8,518 bases of DNA from contig CAJCIJ010000065.1 in the NCBI GenBank assembly GCA_903970315.1, positions 1 through 8,518 of the forward strand, in the 5' to 3' direction. The translations under genes were made by a program, and so were the position numbers. The notes beneath the pieces are model-generated. The model was not told the DNA's origin and did not search any database. It saw only the letters and a program-made list of their open reading frames with translations. The stretch is from Actinomycetota bacterium. GTDB lineage: Bacteria; Actinomycetota; Thermoleophilia; Solirubrobacterales; Solirubrobacteraceae. Below, one piece after another: positions 6,224-8,518 of this stretch (its first letter is position 1; every line of letters starts with the position of its first letter).

Positions 6224-6883
6224 GTGACCGAGAACCCGCTGCGGGTGGTGGTGGCCGACGACGACGTCCTCCTGCGCGAGGGTATAGCCAGCCTGCTGGA
6301 GCGCTTCGGTTATGAGGTTGCGGGGCAGGCCGCCGACGGGCCTGAGCTGATCGAGCTCGCTCGCCTGCACCGACCCGACCTGGTGATCGCAGACATCAGG
6401 ATGCCCCCGTCGCACACCACGGAGGGCCTGGATGCGGCCCGGCAGATCCAGGAGGAGCTGCCGGAGACAGCGCTGCTGATCCTCTCGGCTCACGTCGAGG
6501 TCGAGCACGCAATGGACCTCGTGGCCGGCGGTTCCAGGCGCGGCTACCTGCTCAAGAGTCGTGTCACCGATATCGAGGACTTCATCCAGACGCTCGGCCG
6601 GATCGTGGGCGGCGGGTCCGTCGTCGATCCGGCGGTCGTCGCCGAGCTTGTTGCCGCCCGCCGTGTCAACGACCCGCTCCAGGAGCTGACGGCGCGCGAG
6701 CGCGAGGTTCTCTCGCTGATGGCCGAGGGACGCTCCAATGCGGGCATCGCGCGCCTGCTCGTGGTGACCGAGGGCACGGTCGAGAAGCACGTTCACAGCA
6801 TCCTGCAGAAGCTGAACCTGTGGGACGCCAGCGACGATCACAGGCGTGTCCTGGCGGTCCTCGCGTTCCTCGACTCTCGGTAG
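6224..6883 (+). CDS. NarL/FixJ-family (LuxR-type) response regulator
   Basis: A 219-residue two-component response regulator. The receiver domain covers about residues 6-122, with the acidic pair at D12-D13, phospho-acceptor D57 in VIADIRMPP, switch Ser88 (LSAH), Tyr108, and Lys111 (LLKSR). After a linker, the GerE/LuxR helix-turn-helix runs from about 153 to 200. It carries the hallmark LTARERE at 155-161, the GRSNAGIA turn, and recognition helix EGTVEKHV at 183-190. Phosphorylation at D57 would promote dimerisation and DNA binding. The GTG start at 6224 is chosen because the receiver begins right after it and a -10 (CATAAT) lies seven bases upstream; the in-frame ATG at 6035 would extend into the divergent gene. 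No histidine kinase is in the window, so it is an orphan here. Target genes are unknown; it may bind its own promoter. Confidence 0.93.
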   Translation: MTENPLRVVVADDDVLLREGIASLLERFGYEVAGQAADGPELIELARLHRPDLVIADIRMPPSHTTEGLDAARQIQEELPETALLILSAHVEVEHAMDLVAGGSRRGYLLKSRVTDIEDFIQTLGRIVGGGSVVDPAVVAELVAARRVNDPLQELTAREREVLSLMAEGRSNAGIARLLVVTEGTVEKHVHSILQKLNLWDASDDHRRVLAVLAFLDSR

Positions 6884-6886
6884 CCA

Positions 6887-6914
6887 GAGCGCCCGCTCGG
6901 GGCCACCCGGGTGG
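6887..6914 (+). terminator. Possible transcription terminator/dyads after the response regulator
   Basis: Two GC-rich dyads start four bases after the stop codon: GAGCG-CC-CGCTC at 6887-6898, and CCACCCGGGTGG at 6903-6914, a perfect 12-base palindrome. Neither is followed by a T-run, so this is not a classical intrinsic terminator. It may act as a U-less hairpin, or the second dyad may be a protein site. Confidence 0.3.
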
Positions 6915-6925
6915 TGAGGCATTGA

Positions 6926-7002
6926 AGTCCGCGGGGGACTCGATGCGGGGCTGACCGGTGCCTGAAGATTGGGCGCAGCTCGGGTTTGTGGGAGTCCCCG
7001 CG
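6926..7002 (+). repeat. Inverted repeats able to form two alternative hairpins
   Basis: AGTCC-GCGGG-GGACT at 6926-6940 forms a local five-base-pair hairpin. The right arm and its flank (6930-6941, CGCGGGGGACTC) can instead pair with GAGTCCCCGCG at 6992-7002, giving an 11-pair stem with one bulged G (6933) and a 50-base loop. The two pairings exclude each other. The segment lies upstream of the exporter's own -10, so only read-through RNA from the response regulator would contain it. Confidence 0.35.
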
Positions 7003-7027
7003 TCGAACCTGGACCGCGACTGTGGCA

Positions 7028-7044
7028 AACGATACCGTATCGTT
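7028..7044. promoter_or_regulatory. TetR-type operator upstream of second MFS exporter
   Basis: AACGATAC-C-GTATCGTT is an exact inverted repeat of eight-base arms around one central base, the size and sequence style of operators bound by TetR/AcrR-family repressors. It ends ten bases before the -10 at 7055 and so covers the -35 zone, where binding would block RNA polymerase. A second smaller dyad, CGTTC-G-GAACG (7041-7051), overlaps its right arm. No TetR gene is in the window. Confidence 0.65.
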
Positions 7045-7051
7045 CGGAACG

Positions 7052-7060
7052 TGCTAGAGT
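7052..7060 (+). promoter_or_regulatory. Extended -10 promoter of second MFS exporter
   Basis: TGC-TAGAGT combines a TGn extension with a -10 of the TAnnnT type. The -35 position (about 7032-7037) is poor and lies inside the operator, which suits an extended -10 promoter under repressor control. Transcription would start near 7067, giving a leader of about 42 bases. Confidence 0.5.
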
Positions 7061-7094
7061 GAACGGCGCGGTTTCGTTCGTATCAAGCTACGAC

Positions 7095-7101
7095 AGAGGG
7101 G
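7095..7101 (+). promoter_or_regulatory. Ribosome binding site of second MFS exporter
   Basis: AGAGGGG ends seven bases before the ATG at 7109 and supports that start. Just upstream, TCGTA (7078-7082) and TACGA (7089-7093) form a small inverted repeat that could fold next to the site. Confidence 0.65.
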
Positions 7102-7108
7102 ACGTTCG

Positions 7109-8518
7109 ATGTCTCAGGGCGACAGGGTTTTGCGTAAGGGTTTGGCGCTGGCGCTGCTGGCGTCAGTTCAGTTCATGCTGATCCTGGATGCGTCGATCGT
7201 CCAGGTGGCGCTGCCGTCGGTCCAGCGACACTTCCACGTGGAGACCGTGAGCACGCTCGGTTGGGTGGTCAACGGGTATCTGCTGACCTTCGGCGGGCTG
7301 CTGCTGTTGGGCGGCCGGCTCGCCGACCGGCTGGGGCGGCGGAGGCTGTTCTTCAGCGGGACCCTGGTCTTTGGGCTCTCGTCTCTGGCCGCTGGGCTCT
7401 CTCCGTCGTTCGGGGTGCTCGTCGCCGCCCGCCTGGCGCAGGGCGCCGGTGCCGCGCTCGTCGCACCGGCCGCCCTGAGTCTGGTCACGGTGATCTTCAA
7501 GGAGGGCCAGGAGCGCAACAAGGCCATGGGGATCTGGGGTGCCATCAGCGGGACCGGTGGCGCGGCAGGTCTAATCTTCGGCGGTGCACTGACCACGGGG
7601 CTGGGTTGGGAATGGGTGTTCTTTGTCAACCTTCCCGTGGTCGTGGCCGCGCTGGTGCTCACGCCCCGGCTGCTGCCGGAGTCAAGCGGCGAGCAGGCCG
7701 GTGGAACGTTTGATGTCACCGGTGCCACCGCGGTCGTGGCTGGGATTGGCGCGCTGATCTATGGCTTCGTCCAGGCCGGCAATCATGGCTGGGCTTCCAG
7801 CCAGGCCGATGTGTCGCTGGCCGCCGGCGCGCTGTTGCTCGCAGCCTTCGTGGCGGTTGAGCTGCGCAGCCGCAACCCGCTGATCCGCTTCTCGCTGTTT
7901 CGCTCCCGGACCATCAGCGGCGCCAACATCGTGGCGCTGGCCTTTGGGATGGCCGCGCTCGCTGTCTGGTTCTACTTGGCGCTTTACCTCCAAGAGGTAC
8001 ATGGCTACAGCGCACTGAGGGCCGGCGTGGCCTCGCTTCCGCTGAACGCTGCGCTGATCACCATGGCCACCCTGTCGTCGAAGTGGATCTCACGTTTTGG
8101 CCCGAAACCCGTGCTGGCAGCCGGGCTGGGCGTGTTCGCGGCAGGCATGTTCTGGTTTCACTACATCACTCCCTATGGCTCGTATGCGTCTGACGTGCTG
8201 GGTCCGATCATCGTGATGGGACTGGGCCTGGGCCTGGCGTTTGTCGGTGTCACCGTCGCCGCCGTGACGGGGGTCGACCCCAAGGATGCCGGGGTCGCCT
8301 CGGGGCTGTACAACACCACGCTGCAGGTCGGCGAGGCGATCGGACTGGCGATCCTGACGACCGTATCGACGTCGGCGACGGCCCATGCTTTGGCGCACCG
8401 CGCGCCGGAGCGGGTGGCCTTGACCCACGGGTTCAGCCACGCCGTTCTGCTCGGTTCGGGCCTGGCCGCGGCAGCCTTTCTGCTGGCAGTCGCAGTCCTG
8501 TCCAACAGCGCCAACCGA
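7109..8518 (+). CDS. MFS exporter, DHA2 (14-helix) family, open at right edge
   Basis: The open frame runs 470 codons from ATG 7109 to the window end with no stop. It encodes a drug:proton antiporter-type membrane protein. The helix 1 motif is LDASIVQVALPSVQ at 26-39, motif A is GGRLADRLGRRR at 68-79, and motif B is RLAQGAGAALVAPAAL at 108-123 with Arg108. Motif C at about 144-160 keeps the glycines but has Leu155 where Pro is usual, a variation I recall in other DHA2 members. The last visible helix (about 449-466) is probably helix 14, so only a short tail should be missing. It resembles the exporter at 3604-5142 in layout (Trp-x-Val-Asn-x-Tyr-Leu-Leu in both), but the two differ widely and do not look like a recent duplication. 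A strong ribosome site, extended -10 and TetR-type operator precede it, which suggests inducible efflux. The substrate is unknown. Confidence 0.93.
   Translation, partial: MSQGDRVLRKGLALALLASVQFMLILDASIVQVALPSVQRHFHVETVSTLGWVVNGYLLTFGGLLLLGGRLADRLGRRRLFFSGTLVFGLSSLAAGLSPSFGVLVAARLAQGAGAALVAPAALSLVTVIFKEGQERNKAMGIWGAISGTGGAAGLIFGGALTTGLGWEWVFFVNLPVVVAALVLTPRLLPESSGEQAGGTFDVTGATAVVAGIGALIYGFVQAGNHGWASSQADVSLAAGALLLAAFVAVELRSRNPLIRFSLFRSRTISGANIVALAFGMAALAVWFYLALYLQEVHGYSALRAGVASLPLNAALITMATLSSKWISRFGPKPVLAAGLGVFAAGMFWFHYITPYGSYASDVLGPIIVMGLGLGLAFVGVTVAAVTGVDPKDAGVASGLYNTTLQVGEAIGLAILTTVSTSATAHALAHRAPERVALTHGFSHAVLLGSGLAAAAFLLAVAVLSNSANR

Noticed and set aside
6137..6922. Minus-strand open frame of about 260 codons opposite the response regulator
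   Set aside because: It lies entirely antisense to a gene with all receiver and helix-turn-helix hallmarks, and has no domain of its own.
6958..7062. Small open frame (GTG start, 34 codons) before the second exporter
   Set aside because: No Shine-Dalgarno, and it runs through the operator and the -10 element. Most likely chance.
3604..8518. The two DHA2 exporters as a recent tandem duplication
   Set aside because: They share only family motifs and differ throughout, including motif C (Gly-Pro versus Gly-Leu). Two unrelated genes separate them and their control signals differ.

Overview
The window is GC-rich DNA from a bacterial chromosome and densely coding. Codons mostly end in G or C, GTG is used as a start, and genes are joined by ATGA-type overlaps. 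There is a candidate leaderless gene, and a NarL-type response regulator, a DUF5134-like membrane protein and DHA2 exporters are present. Together these suggest a high-GC actinobacterium. A deep lineage such as Thermoleophilia/Solirubrobacterales would fit, but that placement is inferred from gene style and not proven. I see no rRNA, tRNA, CRISPR array, insertion sequence or phage gene.

Layout. (1) Positions 1-1754, minus strand: a three-gene, translationally coupled membrane operon. It encodes a DUF5134-like Met/His-rich membrane protein, then a large polytopic DoxX-like membrane protein, then the N-terminus of a lipoprotein that runs off the left edge. (2) Positions 1789-3533, plus strand, divergent from that operon across a gap of only 34 bases: a NeuD/PglD-type hexapeptide acyltransferase overlapping by 4 bases a family 2 glycosyltransferase with an N-terminal coiled coil. 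This looks like a small surface-glycan modification module. (3) Positions 3604-5142, plus: a complete 14-helix DHA2-type MFS exporter with its own candidate promoter. (4) Positions 5254-6174, minus: a divergent methylenetetrahydrofolate reductase-like protein. (5) Positions 6224-6883, plus: an orphan NarL/FixJ response regulator, apparently leaderless, sharing a very short divergent promoter region with the reductase. That region carries a perfect 12-base palindrome. (6) Positions 6884-7108: a 225-base non-coding stretch with several dyads, including a near-ideal TetR-type operator over the promoter of (7). (7) Positions 7109-8518, plus: a second DHA2-type exporter, open at the right edge and missing probably only a few residues.

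The genes do not form one pathway. The window looks like a mosaic of small units: membrane/possible metal handling, glycan decoration, two separately regulated drug-type exporters, one-carbon metabolism and an orphan regulator. The most unusual items are the MTHFR-like protein lacking the usual active-site acidic residues, the compact divergent reductase/response-regulator control region, and the strong palindromic operator with no repressor gene in view. No clearly new multi-gene system is evident.
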